Source: Bacteroides sp. CAG:1076 (GTDB taxonomy: Bacteria > Bacteroidota > Bacteroidia > Bacteroidales > Bacteroidaceae). From it: a DNA stretch of 35,107 bases. The position numbers and the translations under genes are program-made. Shown here piece after piece: positions 9,238-15,353 of the stretch. The notes beneath the pieces were generated by a model. The model was not told the DNA's origin. It made no database searches and saw nothing but the letters and a program-made list of their open reading frames with translations. Within the stretch, counting starts at the first letter, position 1. Every line of letters starts with the position of its first letter. The stretch lies in the NCBI GenBank assembly GCA_000436795.1, contig HF993289.1:1-35107 (forward strand), written 5' to 3'.

Positions 9238-10416
9238 CTAATACAGAAAACCAAATAGCCATAATGGAATCTGGTTTCCGTGTCCTAACTCTGATTTATG
9301 CATCGCATAATAGACATTAGGATTATTCTTTAGCTTATAACCTTCACTACATATGCGAAAATTCAAGTTTTCGTCGACCAAGAATGAAGTACCTTTTTCC
9401 CCCTTATTTACTTTATGATCTTTCCACAACGAGTTTACAAAAAAAGTTTCCAGCACATCTTGCTCTTCTACCTTTACCGGATAGATACTATACATAAGAT
9501 TCGTATTGTGCATCATAATCTTTGCCGGTTTCTTCGGAAACACTTCACCCTTTGGATAAACCATATTAATCAATCGTGCATCAGCAAGATATTTTATATA
9601 GTTCATTACTGTTGCACGAGAGGTTTGTATATCGGCGGCCAACTGGCTGACATTAGGAGCAACAGGACCGTCTACTGCCAACAAATATAATAATTTTTTT
9701 ATTTTCGACAGATATTTCAATTCAATTTGTTTGATAAGAAGAATATCCACTTCTATCATCATATTCATGGTCTTCAACAGATTCTCGGAGAAGTTTCTTT
9801 TCTCAAGAAAGAACGGATAAAAACCATGATGAATATAGTCTTGAAAATAATTGAGCGGATTGGTATGAGGCAGAATCGTTTTAGCAATATGTTCATGATT
9901 GTTCAATATTTCTTCTAAGGTATAAGAAGAAAAATGGTTGCCAGTCTGTAGATTCAGAAATTCCCTGAAAGAAAATCCACGTAAATTATAGGAACGTACG
10001 ATACCATTCAATTCAGGATTTTCATCTTTCAGACGCATAACAGATGAGCCTGTAAAAACAATTTTCAAATTAGGATAGCGTTCATAGCATGTACGAAGAT
10101 CATGGCTCCAGTCCGGCAACTTGAATACTTGGTCAATTAGCAAGACTTTTCCACCTCGCTTGACAAACTCTCCCGCAAAATCCACTAAGCTACATTGAGA
10201 AAAATAGAAATTATTCATGTTTACAAACAAACACGAACGATCGAAGCCGAACTTTTCTTTTGCATATTGCAACAAGAAAGTTGTCTTGCCAACTCCCCGC
10301 GTACCTTTAATACCTATCAGGCGAGCACTCCAGTCTATTTCATCCATCAGGTCGCGTCGCACAGGGGCATTGGTATGTTCGACCAAATAATTATGTGTTC
10401 TGTAAAATACTTCCAT
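9238..10416 (-). CDS. AAA_14/DUF4143-type ATPase with Gln in Walker B
   Basis: A 392-aa P-loop protein of the large Bacteroidota family that combines an AAA_14 domain with a DUF4143 C-terminal region. Walker A is GTRGVGKT (38-45). The Walker B strand reads KVLLIDQ (90-96), with Gln96 where the family normally has the catalytic Glu. FTGSS (121-125) follows, as expected for sensor 1. A helix-turn-helix-like stretch near 255-285 (VSQLAADIQTSRATVMNYIKYL) is the usual winged helix of these proteins. There is no signal peptide or membrane segment, so it is probably cytosolic. The biological role of the family is poorly known. It stands alone, divergent from the gene at 10529, and has a good promoter at 10437-10467. 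The Gln may weaken ATP hydrolysis. Confidence 0.9.
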   Translation of the reverse strand: MEVFYRTHNYLVEHTNAPVRRDLMDEIDWSARLIGIKGTRGVGKTTFLLQYAKEKFGFDRSCLFVNMNNFYFSQCSLVDFAGEFVKRGGKVLLIDQVFKLPDWSHDLRTCYERYPNLKIVFTGSSVMRLKDENPELNGIVRSYNLRGFSFREFLNLQTGNHFSSYTLEEILNNHEHIAKTILPHTNPLNYFQDYIHHGFYPFFLEKRNFSENLLKTMNMMIEVDILLIKQIELKYLSKIKKLLYLLAVDGPVAPNVSQLAADIQTSRATVMNYIKYLADARLINMVYPKGEVFPKKPAKIMMHNTNLMYSIYPVKVEEQDVLETFFVNSLWKDHKVNKGEKGTSFLVDENLNFRICSEGYKLKNNPNVYYAMHKSELGHGNQIPLWLFGFLY

Positions 10417-10436
10417 GAAATTCTGTTTCTTCGCTG

Positions 10437-10467
10437 CAAATATAGTAATAGTTCCTCAATTTGCAAA
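10437..10467 (-). promoter_or_regulatory. Sigma-ABfr-type promoter of the DUF4143 ATPase gene
   Basis: Minus-strand TTTG (10464-10467), a 19-bp spacer, then TATATTTG (10437-10444). This is one of the best matches in the window to the Bacteroides -33/-7 pattern. Transcription would start about 14 nt before the ATG at 10416. Confidence 0.75.
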
Positions 10468-10472
10468 CTGGA

Positions 10473-10506
10473 GTTGACAAAATATTATTTTTTTACACTA
10501 ACTTTG
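10473..10506 (+). promoter_or_regulatory. Promoter of the ATP-grasp-like gene
   Basis: GTTG (10473-10476), a 22-bp spacer and TAACTTTG (10499-10506) fit the -33/-7 pattern. The expected start is near 10513, giving a leader of about 16 nt before the ATG at 10529. It sits back to back with the promoter at 10437-10467. Confidence 0.65.
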
Positions 10507-10528
10507 CAAACACAAAAACAGGTGTTGT

Positions 10529-11704
10529 ATGACAAAAGAAATCTATCTCTTTAATCCTGAAAACGATATGGCATTAGCCAATTTTACTCCTTATTATAAA
10601 GCTCCAAAGGAGATCATCCGCATGGCAAACGACCTATCTGTTCTGCCTTCATGGTACGCGCCCGAAGGAAGCATAATAAAAGTCAATTCACTCTTACAGG
10701 CTGACCTACAGAAAAGACAATGTCCTGTCCCCGAACTTACGCCTCAAGTAGAATGGTGTGATACATGGGAAAACGCACCTTACCGTCCATGGGGATGGAA
10801 TCCTTCTCTTTTACATACGCTAAGACAATCTGGAGTTAATGAGAACTTTCTCTTGTCGGACGAACAGATCCAAAGACTTCGTTTCCTATCAGGACGCCAG
10901 CGTTGCACCGAGATTTTACAATCTTTTACTGACAGCAATTTATTATGCGGAGAAGCAATGATATGCGACACTCTTTCACAAATTCAAAATTATGTTCGCA
11001 ACACAGGGGAATGCATTTTAAAAGCTCCTTGGTCTGGCAGCGGAAGAGGGCTTGTACATGTTTCACCGACAAGCTGGACTTCCTCTATCGAAGGATGGGC
11101 CGAACGTATATTACGTGTACAGGGTAACATCATGGCAGAACCTCTATATAATAAGGTGAAAGATTTTGCAATGGAATTCTATTCAGACGAAAAAGGACAT
11201 ACACATTTTATAGGATATTCATTATTTGAAACAGACATACACGGCAATTACAAAGCCAATATTCTATCATCAGACAAGCAAATAGAACAAATCCTATCAT
11301 ATTACATTCCAACTGCGACCTTACACAACACCCGCCAAACGTTAGAAACAGTACTGTCAGACCTGATAGGAACAGCATATCATGGATATTTAGGAGTAGA
11401 TATGATGATCTGTCGTGCATCCGGCAATTACAATTATCAGCTTCACCCCTGCGTAGAAGTTAATTTACGTATGAATATGGGAGTCGTATCTCATTTGATA
11501 TTCGAACGCTATGTCCACCCCCAAGCGCATGGTAAGTATATAGTAGAATACTATGCTACAGACGGAGAAGCTCTGGAAGTACATCAACAATATCTATACA
11601 CACACCCTTTAAAGCTACAAGACGAGAAACTGGCAAAAGGATACTTTTCGCTTACCCCCGTAGAAAAAAGCACCCGTTACCATATTTTTCTTTTACTTAC
11701 CTAA
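10529..11704 (+). CDS. Conserved hypothetical protein, ATP-grasp-like
   Basis: A 391-aa soluble protein that I cannot assign to a named family. It has no signal peptide or membrane segment. Several spaced features look like an ATP-grasp fold: ILKAPWSGSGRG (163-174), a lysine followed by a glycine-rich loop as in the ATP-binding lid; IMAEPLYNKVKDFAMEF (201-217), like the hinge strand that contacts adenine; and GYLGVDMM (287-293) followed by VEVNLRMNMG (309-318), resembling the acidic/Asn magnesium ligands near the end of the domain. ATP-grasp enzymes join a carboxylate to an amine or thiol through an acyl phosphate. The substrate is unknown, and neighbours give no clue. Its stop codon abuts that of the convergent gene at 11705. 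The fold is inferred from motifs only. Confidence 0.85.
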   Translation: MTKEIYLFNPENDMALANFTPYYKAPKEIIRMANDLSVLPSWYAPEGSIIKVNSLLQADLQKRQCPVPELTPQVEWCDTWENAPYRPWGWNPSLLHTLRQSGVNENFLLSDEQIQRLRFLSGRQRCTEILQSFTDSNLLCGEAMICDTLSQIQNYVRNTGECILKAPWSGSGRGLVHVSPTSWTSSIEGWAERILRVQGNIMAEPLYNKVKDFAMEFYSDEKGHTHFIGYSLFETDIHGNYKANILSSDKQIEQILSYYIPTATLHNTRQTLETVLSDLIGTAYHGYLGVDMMICRASGNYNYQLHPCVEVNLRMNMGVVSHLIFERYVHPQAHGKYIVEYYATDGEALEVHQQYLYTHPLKLQDEKLAKGYFSLTPVEKSTRYHIFLLLT

Positions 11705-11962
11705 TTAGCGTTTCTTCTTTTTATCACCAAAAAAGCCCCGCACCCGACGCAATATTTTTATCCCCGTCATCAGTCCATCATATGCCGCAATACCCATATT
11801 CACCTGCTGCATCAAACTATCTATTTTATTTTTACCTTGCTGGGGAGCAAATAGTTGCTGAGACAAATTCTGCATACGATCTTTAGACTGTTTCAACTCC
11901 TCCCGCTTAGCCAGCCGGCGTTCTCTAATACCTTCAATTGTATACGATATCCGTTGTTCCAT
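11705..11962 (-). CDS. Small basic hypothetical protein downstream of YqjE/holin-like gene
   Basis: An 85-aa protein with a charged, probably helical N-terminal half (IRERRLAKREELKQSKDRMQ) and a basic tail ending FFGDKKKKR; residues 48-70 are less polar (SLMQQVNMGIAAYDGLMTGIKIL). I do not recognise a family. It lies 23 bp after the YqjE/holin-like gene on the same strand. By position it resembles YqjK in the Escherichia coli yqjD-yqjE-yqjK set, but that is analogy, not demonstrated homology. Its stop codon abuts the convergent stop at 11704. Confidence 0.8.
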   Translation of the reverse strand: MEQRISYTIEGIRERRLAKREELKQSKDRMQNLSQQLFAPQQGKNKIDSLMQQVNMGIAAYDGLMTGIKILRRVRGFFGDKKKKR

Positions 11963-11985
11963 ATTATTTTCTCCTCAATATATGA

Positions 11986-12354
11986 CTAAAGTGAATTTGA
12001 AGAATTATCCAAGAATAGTCGAGCCAAAAAATTGACCATTGGTTGAAAAATAAGCCGCTTGCGCAGTCTGTAAACCACAAGTGCAATTAAAATCAGCAGC
12101 CCGCCGATAATAGCATATCCCGCGACCAAGCTTCCCGTGGCCGATGCCAAAACATAGACCAGCATAAAAGAGAGGTAAAAAGCAGCCATAGTACCCAAAA
12201 CAATAAGAATAAATATGAGCGTTAGTGTCGAAAGCAAGATTGTAAGTTTTTCAACCAAATCCAGCTTTGTGTACTCCCCCTGCAACTTCAGATAGTTCTT
12301 AACCTCCTTAAAAAGCTCAGTCAGATTGTCGATACTTTTGTCGTTAGCAAACAT
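11986..12354 (-). CDS. Phage holin family / YqjE-like (DUF1469-type) membrane protein
   Basis: A 122-aa protein with an amphipathic N-terminal region (VKNYLKLQGEYTKLDLVEKLT, 18-38) and two membrane segments, about 40-70 and 74-95, followed by a basic RLRKRL stretch. This matches the small inner-membrane proteins annotated as phage holin family or YqjE-like. Despite the name there is no sign of phage genes nearby. It sits between a YtxH gene and an 85-aa gene. A strong terminator (12371-12412) separates it from YtxH, so it is made either by readthrough or from a promoter I cannot see. Confidence 0.85.
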   Translation of the reverse strand: MFANDKSIDNLTELFKEVKNYLKLQGEYTKLDLVEKLTILLSTLTLIFILIVLGTMAAFYLSFMLVYVLASATGSLVAGYAIIGGLLILIALVVYRLRKRLIFQPMVNFLARLFLDNSSNSL

Positions 12355-12370
12355 ATACTTCGTTTTAATA

Positions 12371-12412
12371 AAACAAAAGGCAGACTTTGCTTTTTTAAGT
12401 AAAAGTCCGCCT
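12371..12412 (-). terminator. Terminator or attenuator between YtxH and YqjE-like genes
   Basis: An 11-bp stem, AGGCGGACTTT with AAAGTCTGCCT read on the minus strand (outer limits 12412 and 12378), is followed by TTTTGTTT. The single non-Watson-Crick pair is G-U in minus-strand RNA, so this strand is the likely user. It lies 21 bp after the YtxH stop and 24 bp before the next start. Confidence 0.8.
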
Positions 12413-12432
12413 CTCCATCGTCAATAATCAGT

Positions 12433-12636
12433 TTATTCTGCATCTTTTACTTCCGATGCGATCTGGTCTACCAAATCATCCATTTCTTCACGGTTTAAAC
12501 GAATACCCTTTTTACGCAAAAGTTCAGCGATTTTATTACGAGTATCTTCACCTTTTTCAGGTGCAAATAAAACACCTGCTGCTGCTCCCAGAGCCAATCC
12601 GCCTAAGAATGCAGCTACAACATTCAATGCTTTCAT
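12433..12636 (-). CDS. YtxH domain small membrane protein
   Basis: A 67-aa protein with the YtxH signature: a glycine/alanine-rich membrane segment (about 5-26, FLGGLALGAAAGVLFAPEKG) followed by a helical charged tail (DTRNKIAELLRKKG). YtxH proteins are linked to stress and envelope functions in several phyla, but their activity is not settled. First gene of a three-gene minus-strand set, with a promoter-like box at 12666-12673 and a terminator immediately after it, so it is probably the most highly transcribed of the three. Confidence 0.92.
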   Translation of the reverse strand: MKALNVVAAFLGGLALGAAAGVLFAPEKGEDTRNKIAELLRKKGIRLNREEMDDLVDQIASEVKDAE

Positions 12637-12665
12637 AAGTATGGTCTTTATTGTTATTACATTTA

Positions 12666-12673
12666 CAAATATA
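12666..12673 (-). promoter_or_regulatory. Putative YtxH -7 box (TATATTTG)
   Basis: Minus-strand TATATTTG fits TAnnTTTG and lies 29 bp before the YtxH ATG. No clear TTTG -33 box is present. Confidence 0.5.
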
Positions 12674-12788
12674 GGAAAATCTTTGAAATATTATTTCTTT
12701 TAGACGTAAAAACTTTTTCTTAGATCAAGAACCGCCAAATATTAACAGATTTTAATATCATGACTATACTTACCTGCTTTTATATTAC

Positions 12789-12796
12789 TACTTTTG
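12789..12796 (+). promoter_or_regulatory. Putative -7 box of the SPOR lipoprotein gene (TACTTTTG)
   Basis: TACTTTTG fits TAnnTTTG, 52 bp before the ATG at 12849. The -33 region has no clear TTTG. Confidence 0.5.
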
Positions 12797-12848
12797 CAGG
12801 TAAAATTAAAGTGAGTTTAAACATAAACTTAAATAAATTTCAGTCAAC

Positions 12849-13346
12849 ATGAAAAAGATCGTTGTATTAGGAATGGGATTATGCGTCGCTTTGGCGTTCT
12901 CTTCCTGTAAATCAAGTGAAAGTGCTTACAAAAAAGCGTACGAAAAAGCTAAACAGCAAGAACTGGCCGACGCTTCAAATGCAAGTACAAGCACAGAAGC
13001 TCCTGCAGAGGTCGTAACTCCAGTAGAAACCGTACCTGTTGCCCCTGTTTCTTCTGCTCCGGTTCGTGAAGAAAAAGTGGAATTAGTTTCAGGTGAAGGA
13101 TTGAGAGCCTATAGTGTAGTATGCGGAAGCTTTGGCGTAAAATCAAACGCTGAAGGGTTGAAGGCACAAATGGATAACGAAGGCTATAACGCAAAGGTTG
13201 TTTACAATGCACAAAACAATATGTATCGCGTCATTGTAGAATCTTTCGACACACGTGATGAAGCTGCACGTGCAAGAGATGCTTTCAAGGCTAAATATCC
13301 TAACCGCAAAGATTTCCAGGGAGCATGGCTGCTGTATAAGCTCTAA
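12849..13346 (+). CDS. SPOR-domain lipoprotein
   Basis: A 165-aa protein with a lipoprotein signal (hydrophobic to residue 17, then FSSC with C20 as the lipidated cysteine). An Ala/Pro/Val-rich linker covers about 40-75, and a C-terminal SPOR domain spans about 83-165, starting LRAYSVVCGSFG and ending FQGAWLLYKL. SPOR domains bind denuded peptidoglycan glycan strands, often at division sites, so the protein probably ties the outer membrane or periplasm to peptidoglycan. It is monocistronic, with its own -7 box and a strong terminator at 13392-13424. Confidence 0.93.
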   Translation: MKKIVVLGMGLCVALAFSSCKSSESAYKKAYEKAKQQELADASNASTSTEAPAEVVTPVETVPVAPVSSAPVREEKVELVSGEGLRAYSVVCGSFGVKSNAEGLKAQMDNEGYNAKVVYNAQNNMYRVIVESFDTRDEAARARDAFKAKYPNRKDFQGAWLLYKL

Positions 13347-13391
13347 TAATATTGCCGATAAGTCAGAAATATTATTCTATAAAACGGATTC

Positions 13392-13424
13392 AAAGCGATA
13401 GTGTTCAGACTATCGCTTTTTTTT
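13392..13424 (+). terminator. Rho-independent terminator of the SPOR gene
   Basis: A perfect 11-bp stem, AAAGCGATAGT (13392-13402) with ACTATCGCTTT (13409-13419), has a 6-nt loop and runs into eight consecutive Ts. It ends 2 bp before the -7 box of the next gene (13426). Confidence 0.93.
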
Positions 13425-13425
13425 G

Positions 13426-13433
13426 TACCTTTG
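13426..13433 (+). promoter_or_regulatory. Putative -7 box of the PCMD gene (TACCTTTG)
   Basis: TACCTTTG fits TAnnTTTG and starts 2 bp after the T-run of the preceding terminator. It lies 29 bp before the ATG at 13463. The terminator hairpin occupies the place of a -33 box, and no TTTG is seen there. Confidence 0.5.
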
Positions 13434-13462
13434 CCCGACAAAAAAACAATAATACATAATTT

Positions 13463-14416
13463 ATGAGAATTAGACTTATAACTGCACTTACCCTTGTAGC
13501 TCTACCCTTTATTGCAGAGGCACAGGAAAAAGTCGTGCCATTAAAATATGGAAACATGGACCAATGGGTAACTCGTAAAATACACGAATCGGGAGTTATC
13601 GGAGGAGATACTAAGTTACTATACGAATTAGGACCGACAAAAGTTATCGACGGAAATGAAGCCTACGTAAATCAAGGGGGATCGCCATGGGGAAACTCTA
13701 ACGTTATGGCGAAAGTCATGGGGATCGTTAAGACTAACACCAGTGTATATCCCGAACATCGTGGCGACGGATATTGTGCTCGTCTGGAAACGCACATCGA
13801 GAGCGTAAAAGTTCTGGGGCTTGTCAATATCACCGTACTCGCTTCAGGTTCTATGTTCTTAGGCGACATGAAAGAACCTATCACGGGCACAAAAGATGGA
13901 GAAAAGGCTCTTAACTCAGGAGTAAAATTCACTTCTCGCCCCAAAGCTGTACGATATGACTATAAAGTGCAGATGTCTGGTGCTCCCAACCGTATCCGTC
14001 AGACGGGTTTCAGCCGTAAAAGTACTGTACCGGGACAAGATTGTGCAATTATGACCTGCCTTCTTCAGAAACGTACGGAAGATGCCAACGGCAACATTAT
14101 CGCTAAACGTGTAGGAACTGCAGTTGTGCGCTATAGCAAAACAGAAGGATGGAACAATAAGGCAACCTACGAAATAAAATATGGTGATATTACACATGAT
14201 GCCGGCTACGAAGCTGAACTTATGAAACTGGGAATAGGTGGCTATTATGCACGAAACAGCAAAGGAGAAAGTGTACTGATACAGGAAAACGGATGGGCCG
14301 ATGCAGATGAAACTCCTACCCATCTTATATTGCAGTTTACATCCAGTCTGGGAGGTGCTTTCGTTGGCTCTCCAGGAAATAAGTTATGGATAGACAATGT
14401 ATGTTTAGTATATTGA
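13463..14416 (+). CDS. Secreted PCMD (putative carbohydrate metabolism) domain protein
   Basis: A 317-aa protein with a cleavable signal peptide (MRIRLITALTLVALPFIAEA, cut before Q21). The rest resembles the PCMD domain (family of B. thetaiotaomicron BT4147), a beta-rich module found in Bacteroidota surface proteins. Supporting text includes FGNMDQW-like MDQWVTRKI near 32, PWGNSN near 75, EHRGDGYCARLET near 98-110, the SGSMFLGD stretch near 128, and a C-terminal GSPGNKLWIDNVCLVY, where DNV is typical of jelly-roll ends. PCMD is often attached to other domains; here it stands alone. No polysaccharide-utilisation genes are adjacent, so the substrate is unknown. Ends at an unusually long hairpin (14473-14540). 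Confidence 0.8.
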   Translation: MRIRLITALTLVALPFIAEAQEKVVPLKYGNMDQWVTRKIHESGVIGGDTKLLYELGPTKVIDGNEAYVNQGGSPWGNSNVMAKVMGIVKTNTSVYPEHRGDGYCARLETHIESVKVLGLVNITVLASGSMFLGDMKEPITGTKDGEKALNSGVKFTSRPKAVRYDYKVQMSGAPNRIRQTGFSRKSTVPGQDCAIMTCLLQKRTEDANGNIIAKRVGTAVVRYSKTEGWNNKATYEIKYGDITHDAGYEAELMKLGIGGYYARNSKGESVLIQENGWADADETPTHLILQFTSSLGGAFVGSPGNKLWIDNVCLVY

Positions 14417-14472
14417 TACAGAGAACTCCTTCTCAAGTACGGTAGTTCTGCCTAAAAAGGTACAACAGCCAC

Positions 14473-14540
14473 AAAACAGTCAAGCGAGCTTTATCCAGTA
14501 CTCTTTTTTCTGAGTACGATAAAGCTCGCTTGACTGTTTT
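14473..14540 (+). terminator. Very long hairpin, probable terminator after the PCMD gene
   Basis: A perfect 23-bp stem (14473-14495 with 14518-14540), then a 2-nt bulge, a further 6-bp stem (14498-14503 with 14512-14517) and an 8-nt T-rich loop. It ends in TTTT. Twenty-nine paired bases is more than an intrinsic terminator needs. Confidence 0.8.
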
Positions 14541-14647
14541 ATACAATCGGAGGACATCTCACCAACCGTTCCCTTTATAACACTGGAGAAAATACAGCCT
14601 TTCAGAAAAATCCCCTAAGGACATCTGCGTGTTTTCAAGAAACTTCC

Positions 14648-14655
14648 TATTTTTG
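14648..14655 (+). promoter_or_regulatory. Putative -7 box of the phosphodiesterase gene (TATTTTTG)
   Basis: TATTTTTG fits TAnnTTTG and lies 24 bp before the ATG at 14680. Its place downstream of the longer alternative start (14629) supports the shorter start. Confidence 0.5.
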
Positions 14656-14679
14656 CGAAAATTTATAATACACTTCATC

Positions 14680-15213
14680 ATGAAATATTTAATCGTTTCT
14701 GACATCCACGGCTCACTGCCTGCCTTAGAGAAAGTTTTGGATTTCTACAAAGAGCAACACTGCAACATGATGCTTATATTGGGAGATATACTGAACTACG
14801 GACCGCGTAACAGCATTCCGGAAGGAATCAATCCTAAAGAAATAGCAAACCGATTAAACGAAATGGCCGACTCAATAATCGCCATACGCGGAAACTGTGA
14901 TTCTGAAGTAGACCAGATGCTGCTGGAATTCCCTATCTTATCCGACTATGCCCTGATTGTAGACAACGGAAAACGACTGTTTCTGACTCACGGACATATT
15001 TATAATGAGGATAAACTCCCCAAAGGGAAGCATGATTACTTATTCTACGGACATACACATCTTTGGAAACTGGAAAGAGAAAAAGGCATGACGATCTGTA
15101 ACACAGGATCGATAACCTTTCCCAAAGGAGGAAACTTGCCAACTTTTGCAGTCTACGAAAACGGAAAGGTGTCAGTCTATGAGCTGAACGGCACTCTTCT
15201 GAAAGAATGCTGA
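14680..15213 (+). CDS. yfcE: YfcE-like metallophosphoesterase
   Basis: A 177-aa cytoplasmic phosphodiesterase with the complete metal site of the family: SDIHG (D8, H10), LGDILNYG (D36), RGNCD (N72), LTHGH (H104) and YGHTH (H125, H127). YfcE enzymes hydrolyse phosphodiester substrates in vitro with two Mn2+ ions; the natural substrate is uncertain. The ATG at 14680 gives the canonical MKYLIVSDIHG start; a longer frame from 14629 would place its first codon upstream of the likely -7 box. Monocistronic; it shares a bidirectional hairpin with the convergent DUF5723 gene. Confidence 0.93.
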   Translation: MKYLIVSDIHGSLPALEKVLDFYKEQHCNMMLILGDILNYGPRNSIPEGINPKEIANRLNEMADSIIAIRGNCDSEVDQMLLEFPILSDYALIVDNGKRLFLTHGHIYNEDKLPKGKHDYLFYGHTHLWKLEREKGMTICNTGSITFPKGGNLPTFAVYENGKVSVYELNGTLLKEC

Positions 15214-15240
15214 TACTGCGTACACTACATGAAAAATAAA

Positions 15241-15307
15241 AGGCTGTACTCATATCATAGTTTCTATTAAGACAGATAAGAAAGAAACATGAAATGAGAA
15301 ACAGCCT
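15241..15307. terminator. Bidirectional terminator between yfcE and the DUF5723 gene
   Basis: An imperfect inverted repeat of about 25 nt per arm (15241-15265 with 15283-15307), with AGGCTGT/ACAGCCT at the base and matching CTCAT, TCAT and GTTTCT blocks above. On the minus strand it is followed by TTTATTTTTCATG, so it best suits the DUF5723 gene, but it can serve both convergent genes. Confidence 0.75.
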
Positions 15308-15353
15308 CTCCTATAAAAAAATCAACCAACTAAAATTTTAATATATCACTACA

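Noticed and set aside
11986..12354. Holin-like gene as a sign of prophage
   Set aside because: The family name is misleading: it is a YqjE-like membrane protein next to YtxH, and no phage structural, lysis or integration genes are present.
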